Assembly: GCA_030765055.1 (NCBI GenBank)
Contig: CM060953.1
Coordinates: 194,840,482-194,904,481 of the forward strand
Origin: Mantis religiosa
Lineage: Eukaryota; Arthropoda; Insecta; Mantodea; Mantidae
Direction: 5' to 3'
Length of the DNA: 64,000 bases
Shown here: positions 32,500 to 42,330 of the stretch, one piece after another
Layout of the letters: the number at the start of each line of letters is the position of its first letter
Position numbering within the stretch: position 1 is the stretch's first letter
Notes under the pieces: generated by a model
Told to the model about the DNA's origin: nothing
The model's database searches: none
Seen by the model: the letters and a program-made list of their open reading frames with translations, nothing else
Made by a program: the position numbers and the translations under genes

Positions 32500-32925
32500 A
32501 GAGACTACGCTCTGATCGTAAGTAAATTAACTGAACCAAGCAATATAAAGTTTATCTCACGGATCTTCAACTCCTAACGTCATCCAAAGTAGCAGAATCA
32601 CTGGTTACAAACACCCTAAAATAAACATAAATAATGTTACTCTTCAGCTCCGTCCTCTAATTACTCCAAACAAAAGAATAATTCCTTCAAATGTTTGTCC
32701 AATTATACCAAACTCACTCATAAAGACTCACCTAGATGCATATGGAATTAAACTAATGTCAAACATAACCTACATAAGAGCTGGCAACTCTAAGCCTTAG
32801 TTTCCAGCGTCTGTTTTAAACTCCAGCCAATCATGTGGACAAATTACCTCCTAGCATACAAATCCTGTATGAAGACAACATTGGATATACCCAGTGATTA
32901 ATTTGGAACAAAATATCTACAGGAA
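32500..32925 (+). pseudogene. non-LTR ORF1-like fragment
   Basis: In one frame (about 32584-32785) the plus strand reads SSRITGYKHPKININNVTL, then TPNKRIIPSNVCPI and HLDAYGIKLMSNITYIRAG. This resembles ORF1 (gag-like) proteins of insect non-LTR elements before the zinc knuckles, but no knuckle is seen. Weak call. Confidence 0.35.
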
Positions 32926-32931
32926 CTCGTC

Positions 32932-33480
32932 TTAGTAATTCAGCAATTTCCAAATGGACTCGTAATGGGTGTCAACATCAGCGGCTTTGTGTTTCCGATT
33001 AGTTGTTGTTATTAGGTGAACGTTTCCCCTTTCGTAGCCATGACTTGACATATGGTTGTGTATTAAATATATGCACAGGAGGTCCAACGCTATTTCTGAA
33101 AATAAGTCCGCTTGATCTTGTAACCAGCAGCTGGTGTGGAGCTCATTCATGGTATTGAAAGCTCTTTCAGTTTCTGCTGTAGAGATGGGAATGGCCATTA
33201 AAGGTATCAGCTCCACTGGAATTTCCTTTATGTTGACATACTTTCTAAAAGCATTAATGTAGCTCTTGTCTGACATTTGGTAAAACTCACAAAGGTTGCC
33301 AACACTCTCATCACCATAGCAGATGTCCAAAGTAGAAGTGGATGGCCAATTATTTTTGTATAGTACTTTTGAATCACTGATAACTTTTGTCTTTCTTTCA
33401 TGTCTCTGCTGACTAGAGCTGGAACCAGGATAAAATGATGTGGACATATTTACTATTAGTCTGTTATTTAAATTATTCAT
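32932..33480 (-). pseudogene. hAT transposase, C-terminal dimerisation region
   Basis: The minus strand is open for 182 codons. It contains VELIPLMAIPISTAETERAF followed by NTMNELHTSCW and a helical LFSEIALDLLCIYLIHNH. The IPxSxAExERxFxxMN pattern is the hallmark of the hAT C-terminal dimerisation domain. The DDE core and inverted ends are missing. An intact-looking frame over 550 bp suggests recent loss. Confidence 0.75.
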
Positions 33481-33639
33481 AAGACAGTAAACTCATGGGT
33501 ACAACTCACTTTCACAGCCACTGGAAAACTTGAAAGGTACTACGGGGCTACTGATGTACTTTAACTACAGAGAGATTTCATGAACATAACACCAGAACCA
33601 ATATGAATTACTATAGAGATAGTGTAATTAAAACTGTCT

Positions 33640-33960
33640 CTCAAAAGGATATACATATACTAGGAATTAAACTTTAAAATAAACTGCCATCTGATATTAA
33701 ATCAATAGCTAGCATCTCAAAACAGCAGTTTATATGGAAGTTAAAGGCTTTCCTCATAAATAAATGTTTATATAACTTAAATGAATTATGACATTGCAGC
33801 TTTAATTATACTTGAAAGTGATAAATTCATTAAGATGATTAAGGGATCATGTGTAGAATTAGTTTCTAATGCTGTAATTGACTCTGTAAATTAGATTCTT
33901 GTAGAATTGACTATGTACAAGTAGTATTAATGATGAAAAATTGACTATGTCAGAAATTGT
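33640..33960 (+). pseudogene. non-LTR element 3' end (CR1/L2-like)
   Basis: Coding-like words in one frame: KLPSDIKSIASISKQQFIWK and LKAFLINKCLYNLNE. The pattern NxLPxxIKxxxSxxxFKxxLKxFL is the usual last stretch of ORF2 in CR1-like elements. The following 150 bp would be its 3' untranslated end. Confidence 0.55.
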
Positions 33961-34528
33961 AACCAACAATATATTGACAATATTTATTTGCTTTTTCTAC
34001 TTTAGACTTTTTTTTGGATCTTGCATCTGTTACAGTTTTTAGTCTTATGTAACTTTTTATATTTATCTTTGTATCTTGAACTGATACGTGTCCTATAGCA
34101 TATGTATTATGTTCCAAAGGATGAAATAAATACAATAATTACAATAATCTGCTTCACAGCAACACACTGAGCCAACATAACGAGTGGAAGAAAGTTGTTG
34201 TGCTCACTTCTCGGTCTCCGAATCCAATAGTAGTGTAGCCAACCTTATAGAACCAGAAAACCGCCCAGGATTGTAAAAGCGACCGTATTTTATGAACATA
34301 AAACCGCAGTGTTCGATATTAGTCCGCTAGAGCATACCCATGGCATTTCAGCAGATTACAAACGAATTTCTTACTGAATGCAAAAACCCTAAAGTGAGAA
34401 AATATTTTCCGGAACGCCGTGCCGGCTCGTTCCGGTCCAACTAACCCTTACAGCAGACACCCCTACCTGCTTCATCTTGCAAAATATTGCCGTGAAGCTT
34501 ACGGTATACATGAAACTAATCCACCTAC
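33961..34528. other. unassigned
   Basis: Nothing recognisable apart from the 10-bp word ACTTAAAATG at 34529 that begins the target duplication of the next element. Confidence 0.35.
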
Positions 34529-34853
34529 ACTTAAAATGATGACATGCCCGGAAAGACGGACCAACCCTCAAAATAAAATATTTTGCTATAAGTGCTGCCC
34601 TCTGTTGTTGCGGCAAAAGCTATCTTTTCTTGTGTTGGTATGTTCTCCAGCAACAATATTACGCTAAATACAGAGAGATGAAGTTCTTGCGTTTCGTGAT
34701 ATGCTATTGGTATAATGTCAAAATGGGCTAGCATGTCATATCTGTGAATGCCATCTATTGGCCGGTCATACACTTGTGTCTTGTGACCGTGACTTCGGCC
34801 TGATACAGAATAAAAAGAGGCAAACAGCTTACATTTATATTCCAGATTAGTGG

Positions 34854-35127
34854 ATGGAGCTAGTGAAAAAATCCAGGGTAAAGTATCCTTTTCATGTTGT
34901 CAAAATGACAACTAACATGTGCATCTCTGCAATGCCTCTTTTCCAAAAAGTAAAGAAAATAACAGTTTCAGAATGTGGACAAGAGGTACTCTTGAGCAAG
35001 GTGATATGTATGAAAGTAATTAAAGACCTACCCTTTAAGCTATATTTTGTATTGAGGGTTATGGCATTTAGAAGGAAAATATCCGGCAAATCATTGCTTA
35101 TTTATGTGATATTTTCTCCAAAATACA
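34854..35127 (+). pseudogene. transposon-associated protein, part 1, split by insertion
   Basis: The open frame begins MELVKKSRVKYPFHVVKMTT and runs to SPKYNVP (35134), where the inserted non-LTR element starts. After removing the insert and one target copy, the frame continues with VPRPINYAKLKDIQDLMNYI at 37266. A TAG lies just before the ATG (34850), so the true start is upstream and the gene is decayed. I recall similar repeat-associated proteins in insects but cannot name the family. Confidence 0.5.
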
Positions 35128-35335
35128 ATGTTCCAGGACAAGTCAAGTGGAGCAGTAATAGGGAGACACTGAACACTATATACAAAACATTCATCATTGT
35201 TATAATGCAGAGGTAATAATTACAGCAAACAGTTCTAACATAAATCACCTAGAAGTATGCCAAAATCAGGCCCTGTGACTAGTAACAGTTGCAGCAAAAT
35301 CTTAGGAGGAGCAGGCAGTAATACAACATGATAAA

Positions 35336-36260
35336 ATGTTGCGGTTAAAAACAACAAAATGGAAGAAAAGATTACTACAACCAATCAAGATGAAAACACA
35401 AACAAGTTTCCTACACAAAGTTATGGAATTAAAAACAGATCTGAGTCTTCCTAATTCTAAAGAAAACATTTTAATCACAGAAAACCCATTGACTTTTGAA
35501 CCAATCAATATTCAATTAGATTTAGAACAAATAGTTACAAAATCTGAAACTTCCAAACCTGTACTAAAAGCACTAGCATTAGAAACTGTGAACAATAGAT
35601 ACCCACCTGAAGAATGGTTACATATCTACACAGATGGATCTAACTTGGACAACAACTCAGGAGCAGGAATTAAGTGTGCACTGTTCTCATTCTACCAACC
35701 AGTAGGATACCACACAACAAATTTTGATGCAGAAGTAACTCCAACACCTTCTATACAGAATAGATAAATTCAAAAATGCTGTCATACTTTCTGATTCCAA
35801 AGCAGCATTATGTGCAATAGCTTCATGTAAAATGAGGTCAATCCAAATTAAAGGATGTCACAAAATGATCCAACAACTTAAAAAACTACAGAAAATAATT
35901 ATATTACAATGGATACCTGCACATTGTGGAATTGCTGGAAATGAATCAGCTGATTTTCTTGCCAAAAAGGTGCAAATTTAATTCAGAGCAAAAGTAAAAC
36001 TTACCCTTTACATCCATAAAAATATTAATTAAAAACAAATATAGAAACAAACAAAACCAATCAATATCTAACAAAGCCAAAGATAAAAAATGGAACATTT
36101 TAATTAAAAATCCAGAAATTATTCCAGAAATCCCACGTAAAGCTGCAGTAGCAAATTTTAGATTACTTACGGAACATGATTATTTGGCCAAACACTTACA
36201 CAGAATAGGAATTTATACAAGTCCAAATTGTCCTCTGTGCAACAAGAGGAGGAAATGACT
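35336..36260 (+). pseudogene. non-LTR ORF2: RNase H and C-terminal domain
   Basis: RNase H blocks in order: WLHIYTDGSNLDNNSGAG (Asp at TDGS, about 35632), TTNFDAEV (Glu), AVILSDSKAALCAIAS (Asp, about 35796, after a frameshift), WIPAHCGIAGNESADFLAKK (about 35911-35970). Then AAVANFRLLTEHDYLAKHLH and SPNCPLCNKRRK, a zinc-knuckle-like end, and a stop caused by a one-base change near 36256. Same family as 19623-20527. Confidence 0.8.
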
Positions 36261-37263
36261 GAAGAACATCTTTTAACCTGTGAAGTCCTGCCTGCTGGAC
36301 CCACTACACAGAAATATTGGAGAGCAAGAGAGCTAATGGCTTCATTGCCAAAGCTTAGCATTTGACAACAAAGAAGATGAAATGGCTGAAGAACATCTTC
36401 TAACCTGTGAAGTCCTACCTGCCGGACCCACTACACAGAAATATTGGAGAGCAAGAGAGCTAATGGCTTCATTGCCAAAGCCTAGCATTTGAAAACAAAG
36501 AAGAGGAAATGGCTGAAGAACATCTTTTAACCTGTGAAGTCCTACCTGCCGGACCCACTACACAGAAATATTGGAGAGCAAGAGAGCTAATGGCTTCATT
36601 GCCAAAGCCTAGCATTTGACAACAAAGAAGAGGAAATGACTGAAGAACATCTTTTAACCTGTGAAGTCCTACCTGCCGGACCCACTACACAGAAATATTG
36701 GAGAGCAAGAGAGCTAATGGCTTCATTGCCAAAGCCTAACATTTGACAACAAAAAAGAGGAAATAACTGAAGAACATCTTTTAACCTGTGAAGCCCTACC
36801 TGCCGGATCCACTACACAGAAATATTGGAGAGCAAGAGAGCTAATGGCTTCATTGCCAAAGCCTAGCATTTGACAACAAAGAAGAGGAAATGACTGAAGA
36901 ACATCTTTTAACCTGTGTAGTCCTACCTGCCAGACCCACTACACAGAAATATTGGAGAGCAAGAGAGCTAATGGCTTCATTGCCAAAGCCTAGCATTTGA
37001 CAACAAAGAAGAGGAAATGACTGAAGAACATCTTTAACCTGTGAAGCCCTACCTGCTGGATCCACTACACAGAAATATTGGAGAGCAAGAGAGCTAATGG
37101 CTTCATTGCCAAAGCCTAGTATTTGACAACAAAGAAGAGGAAATGATTGAAGAACATCTTTTAACCTGTGAAGCCCTACCTGCCGGACCCACTACACACA
37201 AATATTGGAGAGCAAGAGAGCTAATGGCTTCATTGCCAAAGCCTAGCATTTGATAACAACAAC
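36240..37263. repeat. 127-bp array from the non-LTR ORF2 3' end, 8 copies
   Basis: The unit contains TGAAGAACATCTTTTAACC, CTGCCGGACCCACTACACAG and TGGCTTCATTGCCAAAGCC. The word GAAGAACATC recurs at 36261, 36388, 36515, 36642, 36769 and 36896, exactly 127 apart. CAACAA flanks the ancestral unit (36240 and again at the end), and each junction has CAACAAAGAAG. Copies are about 95 percent alike by eye. Confidence 0.95.
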
Positions 37264-37427
37264 ATGTTCCAAGGCCTATAAATTATGCAAAATTAAAGGA
37301 TATACAGGATCTGATGAATTATATCCCACCAATTTATCACGAATACTATAAAGCTCTTAAATCTGAGACCACAGCTTCTCAGAATATTGATGAATCATTT
37401 TTTGAGCAGCCGGACTACAACTAAAAG
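37264..37427 (+). pseudogene. transposon-associated protein, part 2 (C-terminus)
   Basis: VPRPINYAKLKDIQDLMNYI is followed by PPIYHEYYKALKSE and ends ESFFEQPDYN with a TAA. It continues the frame of 34854-35127 across the non-LTR insertion. The ending KxxDxQDLxxxIPPxxHxxY resembles the related fragment on the minus strand at 45590-46140. Confidence 0.5.
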
Positions 37428-37796
37428 GCACGCACCTACTTTCCAAAATGACATACTTATTGAAAAATGGAATAATCCAAAGTGTACCGTGTTTGAAAAT
37501 GCCAGAAGACATTTTTAACTATTAGTATTACATAAAATGTATGTAAAATGTATTTAGAACAAAACTTTAGTAAATGCTGACAAAGGTGTTTCCTTTATTT
37601 TCCTTATTTTGTTTTTATTAAAATTATTCCATCAGTCATGTTTTGGGATCTATTAAGCATAAAATTTATAAAACATACTGTATTCTTGAGACTCATATTC
37701 TCAGAAATGAAATAAAATAATGTTGAGAAATTCCTTCAGTCTCGTTCGCAAAACACTGTTTTTCTCCATGTGGGTTAATCCGCTTTTCCGGGCATG

Positions 37797-38577
37797 ACTT
37801 AAAATGTACACTAGCACTATCTGCTACTGCTACCACCATTACTTCTAGTGTGTGCTAGCTCAAACGCCCTATAAATTTTATAAAATGTATTAGCCTACAA
37901 AGAATGTATCTATCCCTATCAATTTGATCATTGCGTCGGTTTACTGGCAGTCTGTAAGCGCTTTCTAGCTGAGCACTTATATGCACACGACCAGATATGA
38001 CGAACTGAATACATGCATTCTTATGTGAGTGTGAATTCCCGTGCTGCTTTATCCTTTAACCAAGTCGGCACCTCTTATCAATTTACTCACTTCAGGCCTA
38101 AACATTAGGAACGGATAGCAAAAAGAGCATTTCTAATACTGCTACCGCATAGCCATTTTCAGGTTATGTATACATTGTTGTTAAATTTGATTTTTGTAAC
38201 ACGCTCAATTAGGCTGCGGACGTCCTAGTTGCTTTATTACACCTTTTTATTCGTAAGTCAGCATCCACCGAGTTCATAGCTACCTCTTGAGAGAAGTTCA
38301 ACAGTCACAAAGACCACCCTCGTGAGTGGTCGCTGCACACAACAGCTGAAGCGCTAGTAGTACTTGATGTACTGGGAAACTCGCAGTTGCCTTACTTGCT
38401 GATCACGTACAAATTCCAAGGTTTTCACAGTGTTTAAAACAAAACATGTGTTTAGAAACTGGACCGTAATAACCACCGCATTCAAAGCAACAATAGCTGA
38501 TAGTGTCAGTAGGTGGAAACATTATTTGTATTTGGAGATAGTTACAGTTAAATTCTATAGATAGTAGCACTTTCCAG
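37797..38577 (+). repeat. left arm of long inverted repeat (partner 44446-45545)
   Basis: Runs from ACTTAAAATGTACACTAGCA to TTACAGTTAAATTCTATAG. It is found as reverse complement at 44446-45545, where a SINE-B (44846-45086) interrupts it. Arms are about 780-850 bp and fairly similar, with indels. The 5.9 kb between holds several nested elements. Confidence 0.85.
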
Positions 38578-38639
38578 AGATAACCAAGAACTCTGGCATT
38601 GCTAATGTGAACCAACATGCACATCGTAACTGTGCTATG

Positions 38640-38780
38640 ATCCATTACATCCATACCCTTTCACGTTCCTTCTATCAAAACCTCTCCCACAACTTCAACT
38701 CCCTCATCCGCGATCTAGGTGAGTACGACATCGATCCTGGAGAGCGCTACAAACGCCCGAGACTGCTTCTAGACACATAA
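38640..38780 (+). pseudogene. Jockey-like ORF2 C-terminal fragment
   Basis: The plus strand reads RSFYQNLSHNFNSLIRDLGE followed by YDIDPGERYKRPRLLL. The NSLIRDLGxY...RYKRP pattern matches the C-terminus of Jockey-clade ORF2 (compare ALVRTLGNY at 32030). Very short remnant. Confidence 0.6.
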
Positions 38781-39680
38781 AATAACACATCAGATGGCTT
38801 ATATATAACTCCAACCTCATCTTCTGCCGTATATTATCCTTCCTTACAAAACACTCCACTGCCAGTAGAGGGCCTAGCCCTGATCCTGCTTGAGGCCGAA
38901 GGTCTGACATTCAGATCTTCAATGTACAGTCGTGTCTGATATGATCTGGGCGCATCTAACCAGTGCCTGTCTGTAGCATTTGTCGTCTACGCATGCGCAG
39001 AGCTTTAAACGTTACATTATGTGCTAGCACAAGGGATGTGTGCTAGCTGCAACGTTGTCACATACTCATGTTATCACCGTCTACTTACCACACATTCGAA
39101 CAGAATGAGCGCGGTAAATACAAATAACGAATCAAAAGAGAAAAAGGGCTTTTACAAGACAAATATTGGGGATTCACGTTCTCTTGTGTTCCTAAGCAAC
39201 AGGCGCCCCTAACCCTAAGCCTCCTAAGGAATTAAATAAACACACAGACACAGCACAGAGGAGTCGTTGAAGGTTGAACCTCGACATTTTGCCATTTCGG
39301 GACCTTGTCCCTTACTGGCATGGTGGTGAGTTTTAATGATATGACGGTGGGTAGAGGGTGGTGAATAGGTAATGTAATGGTTGTTTAATTAGATTGTTAG
39401 GGATTGGAAGTGTAACGGATAGCTCAGATTTGGTTTGTAGGTGCCTATGGTGATGCTAGCACTAGTCTGGGTCGCTTGTAGGTTTCCCCGGGGTCGAGGT
39501 CATATTCCCCCAGACCGCGGATTAGACTGTTGGAGCTAGAAGGGAGCTTGTTATAAAAACCATGGGATAGGGTAAGGATGTAGTCTGTGATTTTGGGAAG
39601 GAGGGGTCTCCATGGATATTGTCGTTAGGGATGTACCAATCGGAAGCTGACTTAAATAAAAATACTTTTCCATAACTCCC
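38781..39680. other. unassigned; perhaps 5' region of the following non-LTR element
   Basis: 38.9-39.6 kb includes G-rich sequence (GGTGGGTAGAGGGTGGTG near 39348) just before an ORF1-like region and might be its 5' untranslated part. No direct support. Confidence 0.25.
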
Positions 39681-39689
39681 TATCGCTAC

Positions 39690-40258
39690 CGACAACCTCC
39701 AGGACCACCTCCTTTCTCCCCCATAGTCACTGAACAGCAGGAATCACCTAACCCTACTGCTACCTCTGAGCCCATTCCACCATTTCAAAACGAATGCAAC
39801 AATTCTCCAGAACCTATGTTAATGGAAACACAAACAAGATCTAAACGACCATTATCATCCAGCACTACTGATACAGAGGTTAACTCCTCGCAAGAAGATA
39901 ATGCTTCTGTAAAAGAAGTGCTCCACATCCCCACTACTAAGGCTAAAAAAAGCTAAGAAAACAAAAGAAACTCTCAGTCCAATTAAAAGCATTATTGAAT
40001 CAGACACCAACAATTATGCACTAAATTTCAATCAGTTCCAAAGCTTTATGTAAAATAGTGTTGGAATAGAAAACATTTTTTCCTTAGCTTTGGAATACAC
40101 TTCAGATCTAAAATCTCTAGTGAACACAGTGCAGAAACTCTATCCCTACTATACAGAGCGCAGTAATAGACCAGGAGTAGTAAAATTACTGCTGAAATAT
40201 GTTTATCAGCTCATAAATGGTTCTGAGCAAACAAAACCGAAGTATCCAGAAAACTAAC
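39690..40258 (+). pseudogene. non-LTR ORF1 C-terminal region
   Basis: A Pro/Ser-rich stretch (YRQPPGPPPFSPIVTEQQES) is followed by ETQTRSKRPLSSSTTDTEVN, TLSPIKSIIESDTNNYALNF and a helical SDLKSLVNTVQKLYPYYTER before a stop. This composition and position before an endonuclease-RT frame fit ORF1 (RNA-binding) of a Jockey/I-type element. One frameshift and a stop near 39953 are present. Confidence 0.55.
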
Positions 40259-40289
40259 CGCCAGTGACATTGCATCAAATTCCACAAAC

Positions 40290-41017
40290 AAAATTAATAT
40301 ATGAATAATATACTACAATGGTTTCCATGATAATTTCGAATATCTTGAACTCCTAATTAGTGAATTTAACCCTACAATTATTGCATGTCAGGACGGCCCG
40401 TTCGCCATTGTAGTTCAATGGGTTAAAGCGACTGGACGGAAACTAGGAGATCGTGGTTCAAATCCCGACCATGGCATTGAAATTTTAATGTTGACTCTAT
40501 CTATAAAAAAGTGAATTTTTACCCCAAGTGAGGTACCTTCTCACCTCAACATTAATCACTCCTGATATCCAGTTGCAAAACAATTACATGGCAGTGACCA
40601 TTTCCCAGTTTTATTAACTGATGTAAATAACATTCCTCTGATTTTTAACTCTCAACCAAGATGGAATTTAAAATGTGCAAACTGAGCAAGTTCAGAACTC
40701 ATGTACTTGCCAATTTATCCTGTCTAACAACACCCACGAATTTCAGTCAATCAGATACTAGCAAACTAGTAAATTCGTTTACAGAAGTGATTTTCAATTC
40801 TGCCGAAGTCAGTGTCTCTAGGATAGGTATGCCCTGTTTCTAAGAAGACTGTAAGTTGGCGAAATCAAGAATGTAAAACAGCGATACCAACAAAAAATGA
40901 AGACTATTATAAATACAAAAGGTAACCTAATCCTGAATACAAAATCGAGTTCCAAAAGTCAAAAGCTATGGCACGCCAAGCACATCAAAAAGAATCCTGG
41001 CTAACGTTCATGTCCAC

Positions 41018-41020
<3 letters not shown>
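40290..41020 (+). pseudogene. non-LTR ORF2, endonuclease region, interrupted by SINE-T
   Basis: The start ELLISEFNPTIIACQ (near 40345) matches the first block of the AP-endonuclease domain. A SINE-T (40392-40508) then interrupts it. HGSDHFPVLLTDVNNIPL (about 40590) is the last endonuclease block, with the catalytic SDH. Then FNSQPRWNLKCAN and, at 40940, FQKSKAMARQAHQKESW. Stops and frameshifts throughout. Confidence 0.75.
40392..40508 (+). mobile_element. SINE-T copy 8, inserted in ORF2
   Basis: ACGGCCCGTTCGCCATTGTA with the tRNA-like block (GTTCAATGGGTTAAAGCGAC, B box GGTTCAAATCCCGAC) and the end GTTGACTCTATCTATAAAA. Short form: the body upstream of the tRNA-like block is almost absent, which suggests where transcription starts. 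Confidence 0.75.

Positions 41021-41022
<2 letters not shown>

Positions 41023-41051
<29 letters not shown>
41023..41051. repeat. poly-A tract
   Basis: 29 A residues at the junction between the non-LTR ORF2 remnant and the PLE-A pair. Confidence 0.95.
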
Positions 41052-41059
41052 CGCGTCAC

Positions 41060-41690
41060 GAGTGGTATGACAAAAGATTCCCAATTAACTTAAGAAGTTG
41101 ATGACAATACTTCTATATTCTTTTTGCGAGATTAATTTCATAACACCTGAAGACGAAACAAAACTAAAAACAGAATCAATTGCCAGTATGTCAAAATTTA
41201 AAATAAATATTTTTTTCTAAACTATTAAATCTATAGGGACATTTAATTGTTTTAATAATTTAACTTGATTTATTTCATGGTTAAATGACCAAAAATGATC
41301 TGCTACGGCCGATTTATCAATTTGTTTATATCTATTTGGTCATTTAACCATGAAATAAATCCCCAAGTTAAATTATTAAAACAATTAAATGTCCCTAAAG
41401 ATTTAATAGTTTGGGAAAAAATATTTATTTAAAAAAATAAAAATCGCGTAATGAATTTTGACATACCGGCAATTGATTCTGTTTTTAGGTTAGTTTCGTC
41501 TTCAGATGTTGGTAATAGGTAAAAATACATGGTATCCTTGACAACGAAGTGTGTTGACTGAAGATGTGAGCAAATGTTCATGAAATTAATCTCGCAAAAA
41601 GAAGATAGAAGTATTGTCATCAACTTCTTAAGTTAAGTGGAAGATAATTACTAAATATTTTTATTTGTATAATATTACAACTACTCATCC
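41060..41690. mobile_element. PLE-A head-to-head pair inserted in non-LTR ORF2
   Basis: A minus-strand PLE-A 3' part (41075-41332) joins a plus-strand one (41333-41680) near TTATATCTATTTGGTC. Both contain the GIY-YIG C-terminal words (FNHEINPQVKLLKQLNVP) and the tail. The minus-strand half lost its hammerhead segment by deletion. Sequence homologous to non-LTR RT resumes at 41690, so the pair sits inside that element. Confidence 0.8.
41555..41594 (+). ncRNA. hammerhead ribozyme-like motif with intact core, PLE-A
   Basis: Stem I TGA (41555-41557), CTGAAGA (41558-41564), stem II GTGAGC/GTTCAT with two G-U pairs, GAAA (41582-41585), minimal stem III TT/AA, UC with C at 41591, stem I TCG (41592-41594; G-U for the third pair). 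All invariant core positions are kept although arms differ from 6437-6478. Confidence 0.6.
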
Positions 41691-41691
41691 A

Positions 41692-42090
41692 CAAACTATA
41701 GAAAACATTCTGGTGCATACTTTTGCAGAGGTATATAGAGAAGAAGCTTGCGAAAGCAAGTTGGCCCACTGCTACCAACCTGACGAAAGTGACCAAGAAA
41801 ACTACAATGATAACATTACATTTACATAATTCATGGAAGTATTTGAAAAAAGCAAATGCTCCAGACCAGGGCCGGATAATATTCGTTACATGATGTTAAA
41901 ATCCTTACCGGAAGATCTACTAGTTTACTTGCACGAACTCAAGAATTTTTCCTAAGCAGTGGCGCACAGCAACTATAGTACCCATCCCCAAAACAAACAA
42001 AGATCTTACTTCTGAAAATTCCATACTGATAGCTCTTATCTGCAATATTTGTAAAATACTTGAAAAAATTATGAATAACCGACTGCGTTG
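41692..42090 (+). pseudogene. non-LTR ORF2, start of RT domain
   Basis: Plus strand: HPQTIENILVHTFAEVYREE, then PGPDNIRYMMLKSLPEDLL, and in another frame WRTATIVPIPKTNKDLTSEN and LICNICKILEKIMNNRLRW. These are RT blocks of Jockey/I-type elements: the P-GxDxI motif, then the AxVxxIPKxxK motif and the N-RL helix. The remainder of the RT is missing. Confidence 0.75.
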
Positions 42091-42179
42091 GAAATTAGAA
42101 AAAATGCAGGGAGGTCCTGCGGCTGAACGGAGGAGAGATGATACTCCGACAACCCGAAGAGCGCCTTGGACTTTGCAGA

Positions 42180-42330
42180 GGTAATACCAGAAGACGTGCT
42201 AGCATGGCATTAAATTCTCCAACTGACTCGGGGTGTAAATCCCGGCTTTGGCATTGAATTTTACAGTGTAAATCTACCTTTGCGTACTTCGTCCTATACA
42301 CGGTTAGTGTGAAAGAACAATTCATTTCCA
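42180..42330 (+). mobile_element. SINE-T copy 9, internally deleted
   Basis: GGCATTAAATTCTCCAACTG directly followed by GGTGTAAATCCCGGC (B box), GGCATTGAATTTTACAGTG and AGTGTGAAAGAACAATTC; the A-box half is deleted. Confidence 0.65.

Larger units (their letters stand above)
35138..37263 (+). mobile_element. 5'-truncated non-LTR retrotransposon with expanded 3' end
   Basis: Begins inside the RT C-terminal region (KWSSNRETLNTIYKTFI; then AEVITANSSNINHLEVCQNQ in another frame), continues with RNase H and the Cys-rich end, and terminates in a 127-bp tandem array. Flanked by a probable target duplication ATGTTCCA(A)GG (35128 and 37264), which fits the frame of the interrupted host transposon. 5' truncation and a target duplication are typical for target-primed reverse transcription. 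Confidence 0.75.
34539..37796 (+). mobile_element. DNA transposon with inverted ends and 10-bp target duplication
   Basis: Left end ATGACATGCCCGGAAAGACGG, right end the complement of CATGCCCGGAAAAGCGG. ACTTAAAATG flanks both sides (34529-34538, 37797-37806). A related locus without the insert, AGTGTGCATTTTAAGTGTAA (about 45526-45545), shows the empty site on the other strand. The coding region (34854-35127, 37264-37427) is split by a non-LTR insertion. I cannot name the superfamily; the long target duplication and CATGCCCGG ends do not fit mariner or piggyBac. Confidence 0.65.

Noticed and set aside
32932..33480. The hAT-derived frame as a domesticated host gene
   Set aside because: Open over 182 codons, but only the dimerisation end is present, with no start context, splice sites or flanking exons seen; a recent truncated copy explains it.
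34389..34773. Short frames on both strands near 34.4-34.8 kb
   Set aside because: They overlap the transposon end at 34539 and have no domain features.
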